From Antitrichia curtipendula (Eukaryota; Streptophyta; Bryopsida; Hypnales; Leucodontaceae), in assembly GCA_951230915.1 (NCBI GenBank), contig OX579636.1, forward strand, positions 43,403,912 to 43,467,911: a stretch of DNA of 64,000 bases. Reading direction: 5' to 3'. The position numbers and the translations under genes were made by a program. Positions 48,005 through 60,991 of this stretch are shown here, in pieces. The stretch's first letter is position 1. Each line of letters opens with the position of its first letter. Under the pieces are notes generated by a model, which made no database searches, was not told where the DNA came from, and worked only from the letters and a program-made list of their open reading frames with translations.

Positions 48005-50302
48005 ATGGATACACCACCAAGAATGACCAAGGAAGAACGAGATAAAACCCGACCACGAGCCGGAAACAAACATCGTAAGCGACTACATGTTCTACAAAAC
48101 CCTGACAAGCTTGCATTCAGGGGGTGGGAGGGCGTGCTTGAACCATGGACATATGATGACTGCGCCAATTACATTGAGTGGTGCCACATAGACAAGTTGT
48201 TCCCGGAAGAGCGACACAACTGTCACAGACGCTTCCACAAGGCAAATTTAAAATACTGCCTGGACGAAGAGTTTATAAACCGATGCATTGAGGTGTACCA
48301 AGTGTTGTATGCTCTCTCAAACGTCATACGCAATGAAGTGCAACTTTTCCTTGCACGAGGGGTCTATGCGGAGCTGAAGTTGAACAAGAGAGTGGATTGG
48401 TCAACTTTGAAGCAAATGGGAGAAAATGTCAATATTCCTACTCCAGCAAATGGATTCATTCCAAGGGGGGTAAAAAGATACCCGGAAGGTGGTCTAGGGA
48501 AAACAAATACGCAGGTTCAAGCACCACAAAGATATGACACTGAAGACTCATCTACGGACGACGACTCAGATGGATCTCGTGTACCAGTTGTAGTCAGCCA
48601 TAGAACTCAACTACTACGAGCTAAAAAGAGGAGGGCTTCGCGTCAAACTGTTGAGGTTTTACACGAAAATGTTGTGGAGGAACAGGTGCCACCTATTGAC
48701 GAACCAGTGGTAGAAATTGTGGATGTTACAGCTGCTACAAACCGAATCCAGGGTTTGTTGATTGAAGTGAATGAGAAAAATGAGGAATTGCATTCTTTGT
48801 ATAATGATGTTAACAAAATGAGAGAAGACATGCAAAAGAAGGACAACATTATCAATCAACAACAACGTGAGATGGAGGTACTTCGGCACGCTCTTGAGGC
48901 AGCAACATTGGCCAATCGTGGTCAAGATCCACGAGGGGAAGCGCAAGGGCCTTCAAATAATTTTCAAATTCCATTGGAACCTACAGAAGTTGGTGCAACA
49001 ATGGATACTCAGGATGATTCTTTGTTCTTTGGAGAATTACCCGCAAATGTAGGTGCAGCAGGGCCAGTGGACCAAAGCATCCAACTGACGGACGCGCTTG
49101 CAATGAATTTGACATTGAAAAATCAATTGCATGCATTGATGGAGCAGTATTACCAATGGAAGCTGGCATGTGTCTTCAGTGTTGACAGGACTAGGCAAAT
49201 GGTGGAGGAATTCAATAAAATTGACCACAATTACGGCGCACACAATCAAAAGAGGGTTTTTGGTTTGACATCGTGGGCCCTGGTGGATGATCATTTCAAC
49301 ATGGATGAAATGGCAACCATTGACATTGCTGGTGGACAAACAACCATCGACTGGTCCAAACATGATTGGGATTTCAAGAATGAAGTTGGCTCTGCCGTGG
49401 ACCATGAAGGCAATCCATTACTACCGTGGCCAAACCCTTCAACCTTCGTACACGATGGAACTACATGTCCCATTTGCCTTAATCCATTTGGCCCGGAAGG
49501 TGGAATGCACTTAGGCACGTGTGAACATTTGTACCACCCATTCTGCCTAATTAGCTTGATGATTGTCCGCCGACGTTGTTCACTATGCAAGGCTCCTTTC
49601 CATAAGCGCTTGTATGAGTTGTTTGGATTAGTTCCCTACATGCCACCGCATTGGGAATTCAATGCTGAAAATGCCCCTGATCATTCTCAAAAGTGGGGAA
49701 CAGACTTGGTGTGGAGTTGGAAATTGAACATCCATTCGTTGAGCAAACAACAACTTTGTACCGAATGAGGTTGGGAAAAAGATCCGGCTCAAATTGTGGA
49801 GGTGTGCCACCACTTGGTTCCATTGAAGGACAACTTTAGCCAAGGACGATGGAATTTCTTCTTCCAATGCTTCAATGGGCATTGGAATGAGGCACAAGAA
49901 TACTTCCAATTTGGACCTCATCCTCTTGGATGGTTGTGGGGCGTTGATGGAGTTCGCATTACTGACGACCAGGGGATGCGGAGGGGGGAAGACATTGACA
50001 TGCCAGACCCTGCTGAACTTGCGCAACTATCGGAGTCAGAGTGGCGAGAAACCTTTCGAAATGATGGGATAGACTTCTTATTGGAACAACATAGCCCGGG
50101 AACTCTCCAATGTCTTCAAAGCCTCAAGCAATCACAAATATTGAAGGCTCTTTTAGAGGAAGACGGACCAGCGAGGAGAACTCGATCCGCAGTTCGTAGA
50201 CTTCGTTTGGGAACAGATGAAGACCTTCCAATTCGCGCCGGGACACATGACAATGAGGTTGGACCAAGTGGCAGTGCAAGTAGTCCAATGAACATGGACT
50301 AA
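48005..50302 (+). pseudogene. RING-finger protein, read interrupted by one in-frame TGA
   Basis: The ATG at 48005 (MDTPPRMTK) opens a frame that stops at TGA 49766-49768 and then continues in the same frame to 50302, 766 codons in all. The N-terminal 150 residues are basic and unrecognised. An acidic patch (DTEDSSTDDDSDG, about 180), a coiled coil (IEVNEKNEELHSLYNDVNKM, about 260-310) and then a RING-like domain follow: TCPICLNPF, LGTCEHLYHPFC and RRCSLCKAPF, about residues 488-540. The spacing fits a RING/E3-ligase-type zinc finger. The part beyond the TGA is acidic and Glu/Ser-rich with a basic RRTRSAVRRLRL. The stop leaves the RING intact, so the shorter 587-residue protein could still work. 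The TGA may be a decayed CGA codon. Confidence 0.65.
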
Positions 50303-52500
50303 GTATAGTTTTGAGTATAGTTTTGAGTGTTTTAGCTAGTGAGCTTAGGTTTTCTTAGAAGACTTATTTTCCTAGCACTATAATATTATATAGGCTTATA
50401 TACTTTCCTACTTTGTATTACACTATGCAAATGAAATATATTTGATTTTGTTTTGAATGATTTTGCCCAAAGTGACTTCATTTATTTTTTGCACGTACTC
50501 ATTTGAAATTTGAATGGACTTGTGGACTTCATACATATTAAAATTATTTATACCATGAAATGAAATGTCATTGAATTGGAGTATAATTCATTCCCAATTT
50601 CCACTCAATGAATAGAAGTAGGGAAGGTTGGACGGACCACGAAGGCACGAAGTGGCCCGAACTTGAAATTAGGGGAAAAAACGCTTTTCAAATGTCATTA
50701 ATGCCTTGATGGAAATATATATATGCAAAGGAATGATGGAACTCCCCCCCAAAAGGGATTGAAATAGGTAAAAATTCACTTGCAAAATAGGCAAAGGAAT
50801 GATAGAGAAAAGCAAAAAATAGGGAAGTAATTACCTACTTAAAAATGAATGGCATTTAGTTGGGATAGAATAACGTGACAAATGAAGCCCAAAAAAATTA
50901 GAATGGGTTTAGAGAATACAAAATTTAAATGGCCTTTGATTGAGAATTTTAGATGGAGCAATTTTGCTAATGAAGCACAAAAAAAGTAGGAAGGTAAACT
51001 GAATGCCAAAAATTGGCATTGAGTTGGAGAAAAATTAGGAAGAGAATAATAATGCCATTTAGTTTTTATATAACTTGGGATGTAACAATTTTGCTAATCA
51101 ATCTAAAAAAAATTGGAAAAGAAATGAATCCAAAAAATTAGGAAAGGGAAAGAATCCCCCCCAAAAAGGAAAGGGAATGAATCCCAAGAAACATTTGATA
51201 AGGGAATGAATCCCAAAGAAATAGGAAAGGGAATGATATACAAAAAATAAAGGGCATTGGCCATTGGGATGGCATGGGATAATGTTGCAAATGAAGTTCA
51301 AATAAAATTAGGAAGTAAATGATATACCCAAAAAAAAGGCATCTATTTGGGATACAATAATCTTGCAAATCACTAACAAAAAATAAGAAGGGCTTAGGTA
51401 ATACAAAAATTAAATTATTTAAATGGCCTTCGGGCTCATGATGGAATGGAGCCATTTTGGCATTTTGCTAATGAATTTTACAAAGATTAGGAAGGGAAAG
51501 AAATGTAAGTGCATTTTAAATGTTGCTAATAAAAACAAACAAATGTGAAAGAAATATGAAACAAATACTGTTTCACATTACCTCTTATGTCATATGAAAA
51601 ATGGGAAGTGAATGGATAGACTTCAATTTCGTACCTTAAAGAAAAAAATTTAGGGAATTCCTTAGGATGGAATAATTGTGCTAATAAATAAAACAAATAG
51701 GAAAGGAAATAAGCAAAAAAAAAATGCTTACCGTTGGATTAAACAATTTTAGGAATTAATGAAGAAAAAAAATAGGAAAAGAAGTGAGTTGGATGAATAA
51801 ATATTGGCATGGAGTTCACATAAAAGAGTTCTATGAATTAATGAAGAAAAAAATGGTGTCTTTGAGTTGGGGACTTGGGGTGGGAGAACTTCAGGAAATA
51901 AGCGAAAACAAAATAGAGATGGAAATGATTCAACAAAAAAAGATGAATTGAAAATTAGGATGGAAGATTGTTAGGAACAAAATAGAAAAAGGAATGATTC
52001 AACTAAACCAAAAAAATTAAATATAATTTGGGATGGGAGAGTCTTACGAATGAAGCATCTACAGAAAAAGAAGACAAAATGATCCAACCCAAAAAGAATG
52101 CCATACAATTGACAAGTTGGGATGGGAGACCTGTGCTAATTCCTGGAAAAAAATAGAAAAGGGAATGATGCCCCCCAAAAAAGGACAGTGACTTAGAATG
52201 GAAGACTTTTAGGAATGAAGCCCGAAAAATTAGGAAAGGAAATGATGGAATTAAAAATTGCAGTTGCATATTGAAGGCCTAGAATTTTAAATAACTCCCC
52301 TACTATTTCTTTCATTTCAAATACAATGCAGTTTTATCCTTTTATCTAGTACACTACATTTCAAAAATATTGATTAAACATTTACTAAATATTTCCTCAA
52401 AGTGTCCTAAACATTTCCTAAATCAAAGAATTTACATTGTTTTTTACAACCTAAATGATATGTTTGTTCAAAGTAGTTTGAAGTGTTAGAAGAAGTAAGG
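50303..52500. repeat. A-rich spacer with the same degenerate repeat family
   Basis: No gene. From about 50570 to 52270, words such as GGAAAGGGAATGAT, CCCAAAAA, GGGATGGGAGAGT and TTTTAGGAATGAAGC recur irregularly, as in the spacers at 45.6 and 54.2 kb. Confidence 0.55.
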
Positions 52501-52910
52501 AAAAACATTTCTCACCACAACAAAGGAGACATCCTCTTCCATGGATTTTCTTCCGAATCTTAGGCCATGGACCTCTTTATTCGGCATCTTGCTTTCATTG
52601 TCTTGTCAGAATCCAAAATAAGTTGTTGAGGCTAAATTAATGCTTCCTACTCTCCAAGGAAAAGGGCGGTTCAAGGATGTCGCATTTCAAAGTCTTGCTT
52701 CCTGTGCTGGACGAGTTAGTCCCCGCCCTGGAGTCCCCGCCCTGCCTTCGAGTCCCCGCCCTGGAGTCCCCGCCCTGCCTTCAAGTCCCCGCCCTGGAGT
52801 CCCCGCCCTGCCTTCGAGTCCCCGCCCTGGAGTCCCCGCCCTGCCTTCGAGTCCCCGCCCTAGAGTCCCCGCCCTGACTTCGAGTCCCCACCATGGAGTC
52901 CCCGCCCTAT
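52500..52910. repeat. orphan promoter-like module with GTCCCCGCCCT minisatellite
   Basis: 52530-52720 is a diverged copy of 55250-55450 (CTTCCATGGA, CTTTATTCGGCATCTTGC, AAGTC(T/A)TGCTTCCTG in the same order). The array 52715-52910 has a 33-bp period made of GGAGTCCCCGCCCT and GCCTTCGAGTCCCCGCCCT. No TATA box or gene follows, since a Tc1-like element borders it at 52915. The Arg-Val-Pro-Ala-Leu-type open frames are due to the period being a multiple of three. Confidence 0.75.
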
Positions 52911-52914
52911 TGTA

Positions 52915-54149
52915 CAGTACCCTCCAAAAAGTCTTGCAACCCCATTATGAAGTCCTTCAAATTTTCCTTTTTAACTCCATTTTAAGAACATACTATGAAA
53001 AGTATCCTATTAAATCTATTGCTTTATGGAACCTTCACCAACATATGAAATTTCAATGTCTAAAAATAGAAACTCCATTTTTGGTGAATTATTTTATTTA
53101 TTTTTCACGATATTACATAATAATTAATTAGAAAATGTGTATGATGATTTTTTAAGATCTGATTGCATATATATTTAGGAAACATCATTGTTCACATCTT
53201 TCATATTACAAAGATGCACACTATGTAGGTAAATTTTTTGTCTATTTGGCTTTAATGTATTTTGCAATTTCCTTTCATACATGTTCAAGGCAAAGGTCAT
53301 GTATTCAAAAACATTTGAATAAATATTGTCAAATAGGATATCATTAGGAAGCTATGGTATTGTAGAAGCCTACTATATCATGAATTTTACAGTATGTCTC
53401 GCTGACTAGCAACGACTTTGCAACAAAGTGTTACACCTACTACCATCAAGTACTACCACCTTGAGCTGCTATCTTAGCTTTGATTTGGTTTGGCATCGTA
53501 GAAATTGACTTTTGAATACTTTCTTGAGGTATATCCTTGCATGCCATATTCACTAATGTCCACATTTAGTCATTGTTGTAGGATCTACATCTTTTTTGTA
53601 CTCAATCTTTGACTTGCTTCTATAAATTCTCTATAGGATTAAGGTCAAAAGAATTTGGTGGCCACTCAATGAATTTTACATTATGTCATGGTGCAAAGTT
53701 GACCAACATTGCTTAGAACTTCACAAGTTTGCTTATAGAACTTCTAGCAACATCATATATACAATATTTTAGACAAACATTAATTTTTTCTCACAAAACT
53801 TCTAGGCTATATCTACAAGCAACAATCACTAGAAGCATGCATGCACTAATGTTGATCCTCTCAACCGCAAAACCGGTTGAAATCCACTACCTATGATCTT
53901 CTACAATGAAATTTTCAAATTAGCATTGTCCCTTTAAATTTAGCTTAGTGTTTTCAAAATCAACAACCTTTCACAAAGAAAGATTTTTCTAAGAAGTGGA
54001 ATGAGTTACAACAAGGTGCATGACTCACCTAGTTTGGGGCAAAAAATCTCAATCAAATATCTAAATTTACCTACCATGAGTTTGATTTGTAATCAAACTA
54101 CTCGGATGAGAACTAGACATGGGGTTGCAAGAGTTCTTGGAGGGTACTG
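52915..54149 (-). mobile_element. Tc1/mariner-like element, degenerate, TA target duplication
   Basis: The left end CAGTACCCTCCAAAAAG and the inverted right end match at 29 of 31 bases, with TA directly outside each end (52913-52914 and 54150-54151). On the minus strand near 53667-53622 the sequence reads WPPNSFDLNPIENL followed by a stop where Trp is expected, then KQVKD and another stop. WPxxSxDLNPIENLW is a hallmark of Tc1-type transposases around the second catalytic Asp. Plant mariner-like elements normally have a different motif there. The coding part is otherwise broken by stops. The element is 1235 bp, the usual size of a Tc1-like transposon. Confidence 0.75.
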
Positions 54150-55250
54150 TACATTTAATTAAAAAAGAGTCCCTTGTGCCAAGTATTCCAAAAAATGAAT
54201 CCCTTTACATGAAGAACAAACTATAACTTGTAACTTCTCATTGTTCTAAGACAAGAATGAAATAAAAAATCAATAGGAATATGAATAATGGATTAAAAAA
54301 CAAATGGCATTGAGTTCGGAACTTCGGATGGAAGAATTTGTTTATGGATGAAGCAAAAGTGATAAGAAAGGGAATGATTCAACAAATCAAGAATGGCAAT
54401 GATTTAGGATGGAAGAGTTTTTGGAACGAAGCAAAGAACAAATATAGGAAAGGGAATGACTAAATAAAAAAAGATTGGCATAGACTTGGAATAAAAGAGT
54501 TTAGGAATTAAAGAAGGAAAAAAATAGGAACGTATATAAAAATAGAGAATCGAATGATTCTACATATAACTATTGGCATGCAATTGGAATTAAAGAGTTT
54601 TAGGAATTAATGAAGCCAAACAAAATAGGAAAGGGAATGGTGGAACAAAAATAAAATGGCATTGAGTTGAAAACAAAGTGCTTAAGGAGTTCATGTAGCC
54701 AAAAAACTAAGGGGCATTGAGGTGGAATGGAAGAATTTTAGAAATGAAGCAGAAACAAAAACGAAAAAAAAGAGAATGATGGAACAAATAAATTATGGCT
54801 TTGAATTGAGGTGGTAGAACTTCAAGAAATAAGCAAAAATGAAGTAGGAAAGGGCATGATTCAACAAACAAAGATCGGCATGGTGTTGGAAGAATACTAC
54901 AAAAGAGACTTGCTAAGTTTTGAAGCAAAACAAATTAGAAAAGGAGATCATTCAACAAAACAACCCAAAAAATATGAATTGGGATGGGAGAGTTTTAGGA
55001 ATGATCCAAATAAATAGGGAAAGGAATGATGGAACCAAAAATGAACATTTGGCTTTGATTTGAGATGGAAGAGTTTTAGGAACAAAATAGAAAAAAGAAT
55101 GATTCAACCAAAAGAAAAAAAATTAGAATAAGTTGGAATGGGAGAGTTCTAGGAATGAAGCCCAAAAAAAAGGAGAGAGAAAGATCCGACCTCGAATGAA
55201 TGGCACAAACTTGGGATAGGAGAGTTTTCCTAATACCTTTCATCACAACG
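54150..55250. repeat. A-rich spacer with degenerate repeat family
   Basis: No gene. From about 54240 on, GGAAAGGGAATGATTCAACAAA, GGCATTGAGTTGG and GAGTTTTAGGAATGAAGC-type words recur, best conserved of the three spacers. Confidence 0.55.
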
Positions 55251-55439
55251 AAGGGGACATGCTCTTCCATGGAGTTTCTTCCAAATCTTAGGCCGTGGAG
55301 CTCTTTATTCGGCATCTTGCTTTCATTGTCTTGTCAGAATTTGTTGAGGCTAAAATTAATGCTTCCCCCGCTCTAAGGAAAAGGCGGTTGAAGGATGTCA
55401 AGCACAAGCGCATTTCAAAGTCATGCTTCCTGGGCTGGA

Positions 55440-56640
55440 CGAGTACGTCCCCGCCCTGGAGTCCCTGCCCTGCCTTCGAGTCCCCGCCCTGGAGTCCCCG
55501 CCCTGCCTTCGAGTCCCCGCCCTGGAGTCCGCGCCCTGCCTTCGAGTCTCCACCCTAGAGTCCCCGCCCTGCCTTCAAGTCCGCGCCCTGACTTCGAGTT
55601 CGCGCCCTGACTTTGAGTCCATTCCATGGAGTCTGAGATTGAGCTGCGCTCTCTCAAGTTCCTCCATTTGTGTGAATTGTCCGCCCCGGAGTCCGCGCCC
55701 TGCGTCCGCGCCCTAGCACAGTCCATTCAGCGAAAACATTGGGGAGTGAAAGCCATTTTCTTTGCCCACGAATTTGAGGGCGTGACGACATTTAATGTTC
55801 CCCTTTTTCCATGAAAAGGAGGGACACAATCTTTCCAGACCATTAAGGATGGCGAAGGTCAACGTACTTTTCGATGCATCTCCGTAAGCACACCTGCATT
55901 TCTGTACTGGAGTCGCGCCCTGGAGTCCGCGCGTTCGAGTCCCCGCCTTGGAGTCCCCGCCCTGTCTTCGAGTCCCCGCCCTGGAGTCCCCGCCCTGTCT
56001 TCGAGTCCCCGCCCTGCCTTTGAGTCCCCGCCCTAGAGTCCGCGCCCTGACTTTGAGTCCATTCCATGGAGTCTGAGATTGAGCTGCGCTCTCTCAAGTT
56101 CCTCCATTTGTGTGAATTGTCCGCCCCGGAGTCCGCGCCCTGTGTCCGCACCCTGTGTCTGCGCCCTGTGTCCGCGCCCTAGCACAATCCATTGAGCAAA
56201 AACATTGGGGAGTGAAAGCCATTTTCTTTGCCCACAAATTTGGAGGCGTGACGACATTTAATGTTCCCCTTTTTCCATGAAAAGGAGGGACACAATCTTC
56301 CCAGACCATTAAGGATGGCGAAGGTCAACGTACTTTTCGATGCATCCCCGTGAGCACACCTGCATTTCTGTACTGGAGTCGCGCCCTGGAGTCCGCGCGT
56401 TCGAGTCCCCGCCTTGGAGTCCCCGCCCTGTCTTCGAGTCCCCGCCCTGGAGTCCCCGCCCTGTCTTCGAGTCCCCGCCCTGGAGTCCCCGCCCTGTCTT
56501 CGAGTCCCCGCCCTGGAGTCCCCGCCCTGCCTTCGAGTCCCCGCCCTGGAGTCCCGCCCTGCCTTCAAGACCCCGCCCTGCCTTCGAGTCCCCGCCCTAG
56601 AGTCCCCGCCCTGACTTAGAGTCCCCGCCCTGACTTCAAG
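55440..56640. repeat. minisatellite cluster GTCCCCGCCCTGGA with a 440-bp tandem duplication
   Basis: Three arrays (about 55445-55620, 55915-56060 and 56385-56640) are made of GAGTCCCCGCCCTGGAGTCC-type units with GCCTTC or GTCTTC spacers. Between them, 55621-55950 and 56061-56410 are near-identical (ATTCCATGGAGTCTGAG..., TTTTCCATGAAAAGGAGGGA..., TGCATCTCCGTAAGC...), so a 440-bp unit was duplicated in tandem. Variants in which CCCC has become CCGC are common. Long open frames on both strands are repeat artefacts. Confidence 0.85.
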
Positions 56641-56693
56641 TCCGCGCCCTATACTTTGGTGACGAAGACGTCCGCGCCCCCTAAACCGCTAAG

Positions 56694-56702
56694 TATATAA
56701 AG
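56694..56702 (+). promoter_or_regulatory. TATA box of the hAT transposase gene
   Basis: GTATATAAAGG lies after the last minisatellite array and is followed by CATTCCCCACATTTGTC, which recalls the leader of the RING gene. It sits about 265 bp before the ATG at 56962, with room for a leader intron. Confidence 0.6.
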
Positions 56703-59700
56703 GAAAGGAAGACCCAGCATTCCCCACATTTGTCACCTGGCCTCTATTTCTTGGACTTCAATTCATTTTGAGCTCCTTGTGAGTCTACTTGGGTGGCAGA
56801 TGGCCCTAGTTTGCTGTTGAGGTGATGTCAAAATCAGTTCAAGCAGTGGAGTAGCGCTAACTGCTGTTACTGATACTGTGTTTGGTATATCTTGGATCCT
56901 TTTAACTTCAATATAAAGGAGGAGGAAGACGGAAGAAAATATCCTTGGATCGTTGAACGCAATGGCAAGTCAAAGGAAGCAGACCAAGGAATGGGAGCCG
57001 TGGCTTCAGTTTACGGAGAATGGGGTTAAAGTGACTTGTGTTTTCTGTGCTGGGACCTTCAGTTACAAACGTGAGCGTGCTTTTGCACACTTTGGATATG
57101 GCTCCAAATCGGAGAGGTCAATTTGTCGAAGTATGCCTCGTCCAGTGCGACATAGATTTGCCAATTGTGCAGGATTTGTCCCGCTACGAATCGATGTCGG
57201 GGACATGTATGAAGGAGAACCAATTCAAAGTGCGCCATCTAGAGCAACTCCTCTTGCAAGTTCAAGTGAAGCCACTGAAAATGAGGTGACGGGTGGGATC
57301 AATGGTGGAAGAGCGGAAGAAGGGGCAAACGTTTCAGAAGGAATTGATATTCTACAAACGTCAAATAGTCTTGCTGGATCCAATTCTACGAGATCTGGAT
57401 CATTACGTCAACAACGCATGGTGGACGCATTCAACATTGCAAAGAGGAAGGAGTTGGATGAGAAGTGGGCAAGTTTTTTCTATGAAGCGAATGTGCCATT
57501 TAATGTGGCAAGGCATCCAGCCTTCATTGAAGCGGTGAGGGCAACCTCAGTGGCGAAGTTTGAATACAGTCCACCTTCTTACCATCAATTTAGGACTAAT
57601 TTGATTGAACCGAGGAGGTTGCAAATTGAGAAGCAGATTCAAGAGAAGGTTGGATTTGCTGTCAAGCACTACGGGGTGTCAATATGCACCGATGGTTGGG
57701 ATGATGTCAATCGGAGACCCCTCATGAATGTGATGATGTCATGCCCCACAGGTGATGTATTTTTGGGGTCAATTGATACTACCTCGCAAAAGAAAACCAT
57801 GCGCTACATATCGGACCAAATGAATGTGTACATTGAAAAGGTGGGTCCCAAATATGTAACACAAGTGTGCACAGATAATGCAACAAACATGCTTGGCGCA
57901 TTGAAGGACATCACTAACACATACCCGCATATTTTTGCGCAAGGCTGCATGGCACATGCAATAGATCTCATGTTGGAAGACTGGGCCAAAGTCCAAGAAT
58001 TTTCCGATTTAATTGCCAGAGCAAAAAGATTGTGCCAATACATTCGAAACCATCATGCGACCATGTCGGTTTTCCGCGAGTTGAGTCCGAATCTGCAACT
58101 CGTAGTGCCTAGCGAAACCCGCTTCGCTTGTAATTTCCTCATGTTGCAGCGATTGGTGAAACTCAGAGGAGTCTTGGAGCGGTTGAATAACCACCCACGT
58201 GTTCTAAATTTCTTTGATACCCTAAGGAATGAACAAAATGGACCGCAAGCAGCTACCGCTTCATGTAATGTCAAAAGAACCATTGAAGATGTGGCTTTCT
58301 GGCAACGATGTGTGAATTACGTGTATATGACTGAAGACGTATTGAAGGCTTTGCGTGTGTTTGATGGACGAGAACCAGCCATGGGTCGGGCGTGGCTCGT
58401 AATGCACAATTTGCGAGGGCATGTGTTTTCTTTAAGAGAACCACCTTTCAGCTTACGTGATGACATAGCAGTCATTTTGGAAGAATCTTTCAGTGCAAGA
58501 TGGCACATGGTTTTTGAAGATACACACTACGTAGCGGTCCTTTTGAATCCATACCTCTTGGATAACGTGGCGCTCAGGGAAGATCGAATTGCCCTACGTG
58601 CATTGTACAGAGTCATCCGCAACATGATGGGGAACCTGGGTGTCAATTTTGATGATGTGATGGCGGAATTAACAGAATTCGAGGAGGGTATTGGACCCTA
58701 CAGTCCAGCTGAGACACCCAACATCCGTGCGACACAAATTGCTTCCCCACCAATGGTGGCACAGGGTTGGAGATCAGGCTCTTTCGAAAATTGCCGTGCG
58801 TGTTTTATCCCTCACGTGTTCCGCCAGCTCCTGTGAAAAGAATTGGAGTATGTATCACTACAAAAAAAACAGTGAATAAATGACTGCGATAAATGACTGC
58901 AAAACAGTCATTTAGGACATTTTTGACTGCATCGTGACTTCCAAACCTGAAGTCATTGTGGACAGGTGTGTGACTGCAGTGACTAGTAGTTTATTATCAC
59001 CATCTTGGATGAAAAGGGGATGACAGGGTCTACGTGGCACTTGTGATTTTCGGCCAGTGCTGTCAAAAAATGTGGGCAGCTACCCATTTCAGTCTGGAAT
59101 TTTCGAGATGCGGCATGACGTCAGCAATTTCGGAGTCACTCTGGAGTCACCATGGAGTCATTGACACGTGGACATGGATTGACACGTCAGCACCCTCTGT
59201 AGTTATTTAAAAGTCATTCTGCAGTCACGAAAAGTGCTCCACATGGTTTGAGTGGTAATTTCCTGAAGTCATTTGTAAGTTGAGGGTGAGTTATTTTAGA
59301 GTCATTCTGCTGGTATGGAAAATTTGGGATTGCTGACACGTGGCGATGTGATGATTTATTTGCGAGTTACTGGGGAGTTAGGGATGAGATCACTATATAA
59401 ATATGTTAAATGCAATTTTATTTTGTGGCAATGTGTGCAAAAGAAGTATATTAATAATTGTATGGGAAGTAGTCACTCCACAACCATATATGAATACACT
59501 TCAGAATTTTACAACAATACACCATACACAATAATTTGTATTGCACAATATACCACATACAATACACCGTATGCCAAACACAATTCACCATATGCAATAT
59601 ACCATACACTATATGCCATGCATCATTTCAAAGCAACTTAGAATGTGAATATGAATGGGAGCATTGGCAAGCCTTTTATAGAAGTAGGATAGTAGTTGGT

Positions 59701-60677
59701 AAGACAAAGCTTGTGGGATATGTAAAATGCAGGAGTTGCATTACAAATGCTATTTCGAACCTCATTGAGGCATAGTATACGAACTTTTTTCAAAAAACTT
59801 TGAATTGATGAAAGTTAGAAGATCATTGTTACTTTCACCTCCAAAAATCCATTTTAGATTTTGAGCCCTAAATCAAAAGTTATAGACAAATTTGCTAAAA
59901 GATTAAAAAAGGATTGACATAGGAAGAGTAATAGACTTTTCACTAGTTGTTTGGCAGTCACACAAAGTAATTTTGTAGTAGAACCAGAGTGGTGATGTTG
60001 TCATTTTGTAGTAGAACCAGAGTGAAAAAATGGGACTTAATAATTACTATTGGGTCTTTTCTAAATACCTTAGTGTATGTTTACTGAGATTCTTAATATT
60101 TCAAATGTGAATCGTATAAAGTGTTCAAAACTAGTGCAATGACAATGGCACATATTTCTAGAAGTATTGGAGGCATATCGATAGGAATTTAAATAAATTA
60201 TAGAAATTAACTCTAAAAACAAAATAGTATACATGAACAAAGAAAAAGACCACCAACAATGCATCATTTCACAATAAGATTAAAAAAACAAAAGAAGTAT
60301 TGTATTAGAAAAATATGTTTAAGAAAAAATGAATAAGATAAACCTAGTGGAAGCACTCCATGTATTTATATTATTAGCAAACTACATGCAATAAAGGCTT
60401 TGGACCCTCTACTTCTTGAATATTGATGCAATGGTCAACAAAATGTACTTTCAATAAATATTTGAGTTGGACTACATGTCAATATGAGTCATTTCCCTTC
60501 ATTTTTCAATCTTTCTGAAAGTCATATTATAAATTATTTCAGGTGAAAGTTTACAACAATAGAAATTTAAGACTTTATTGTTGTAAACTTCTTAAATCAA
60601 AACTTTCTTAAATTTCTATTGTTGTAAACTTTCTTAAATTAAAAATTTCTTAAATCAAAATTACAAGTTGAATTTAT

Positions 60678-60733
60678 TATTAGAAAAATTTTAAGCTCTA
60701 AAAAAGGCTGCAAGTTTTGCACCCCCATGGTGC

Positions 60734-60774
<41 letters not shown>

Positions 60775-60991
60775 GTGTGTGTGTTTTATTTTTTTTTATT
60801 TTTTTAAATTTGGAATCTAATGTGGTACTACTAGTGCCATGTCAACACTACATGAGATTGACAATTGATATATATTTTTAAAAATATTTTAATTTTTTTT
60901 CCAATTTTTCCAATTTTTTTGGAATTTCACCATGGAGGTGCTCAAATTGAATTCTTAATAGCCTCTTTTAGGGTTGAAATTTTTCCTAATG
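60678..60991. mobile_element. diverged MITE nested in the CACTA element (relative of 37573-37898)
   Basis: TATTAGAAAAATTTT... at the left and ...AAATTTTTCCTAATG at the right are inverted. The inside shares with the MITE at 37573 the block GTGG(C/T)ACTACTAGTGCCA, the GCAAGTTTTG / GCGAGTTTTG start and the AATAGCC end. It also contains a (TA)n-(TG)n microsatellite (60739-60784). It is older than the 37.6-kb copy, as its ends no longer match perfectly. Confidence 0.6.
60739..60784. repeat. (TA)n followed by (TG)n microsatellite
   Basis: About 16 TA units directly followed by about 7 TG units. A second (TA)n run lies at about 61142-61160. Confidence 0.85.

Noticed and set aside
47487..48045. Long Pro/Ser-rich open frames on both strands at 47.5-48.0 kb
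   Set aside because: They follow the minisatellite, whose unit is read in several frames without stops. No domain or conserved start is seen.
52640..52910. Repeated RVPALESPPCL-type protein frames at 52.7, 55.4 and 56.4 kb
   Set aside because: The 33-bp period is a multiple of three, so open frames arise automatically in all frames and on both strands.
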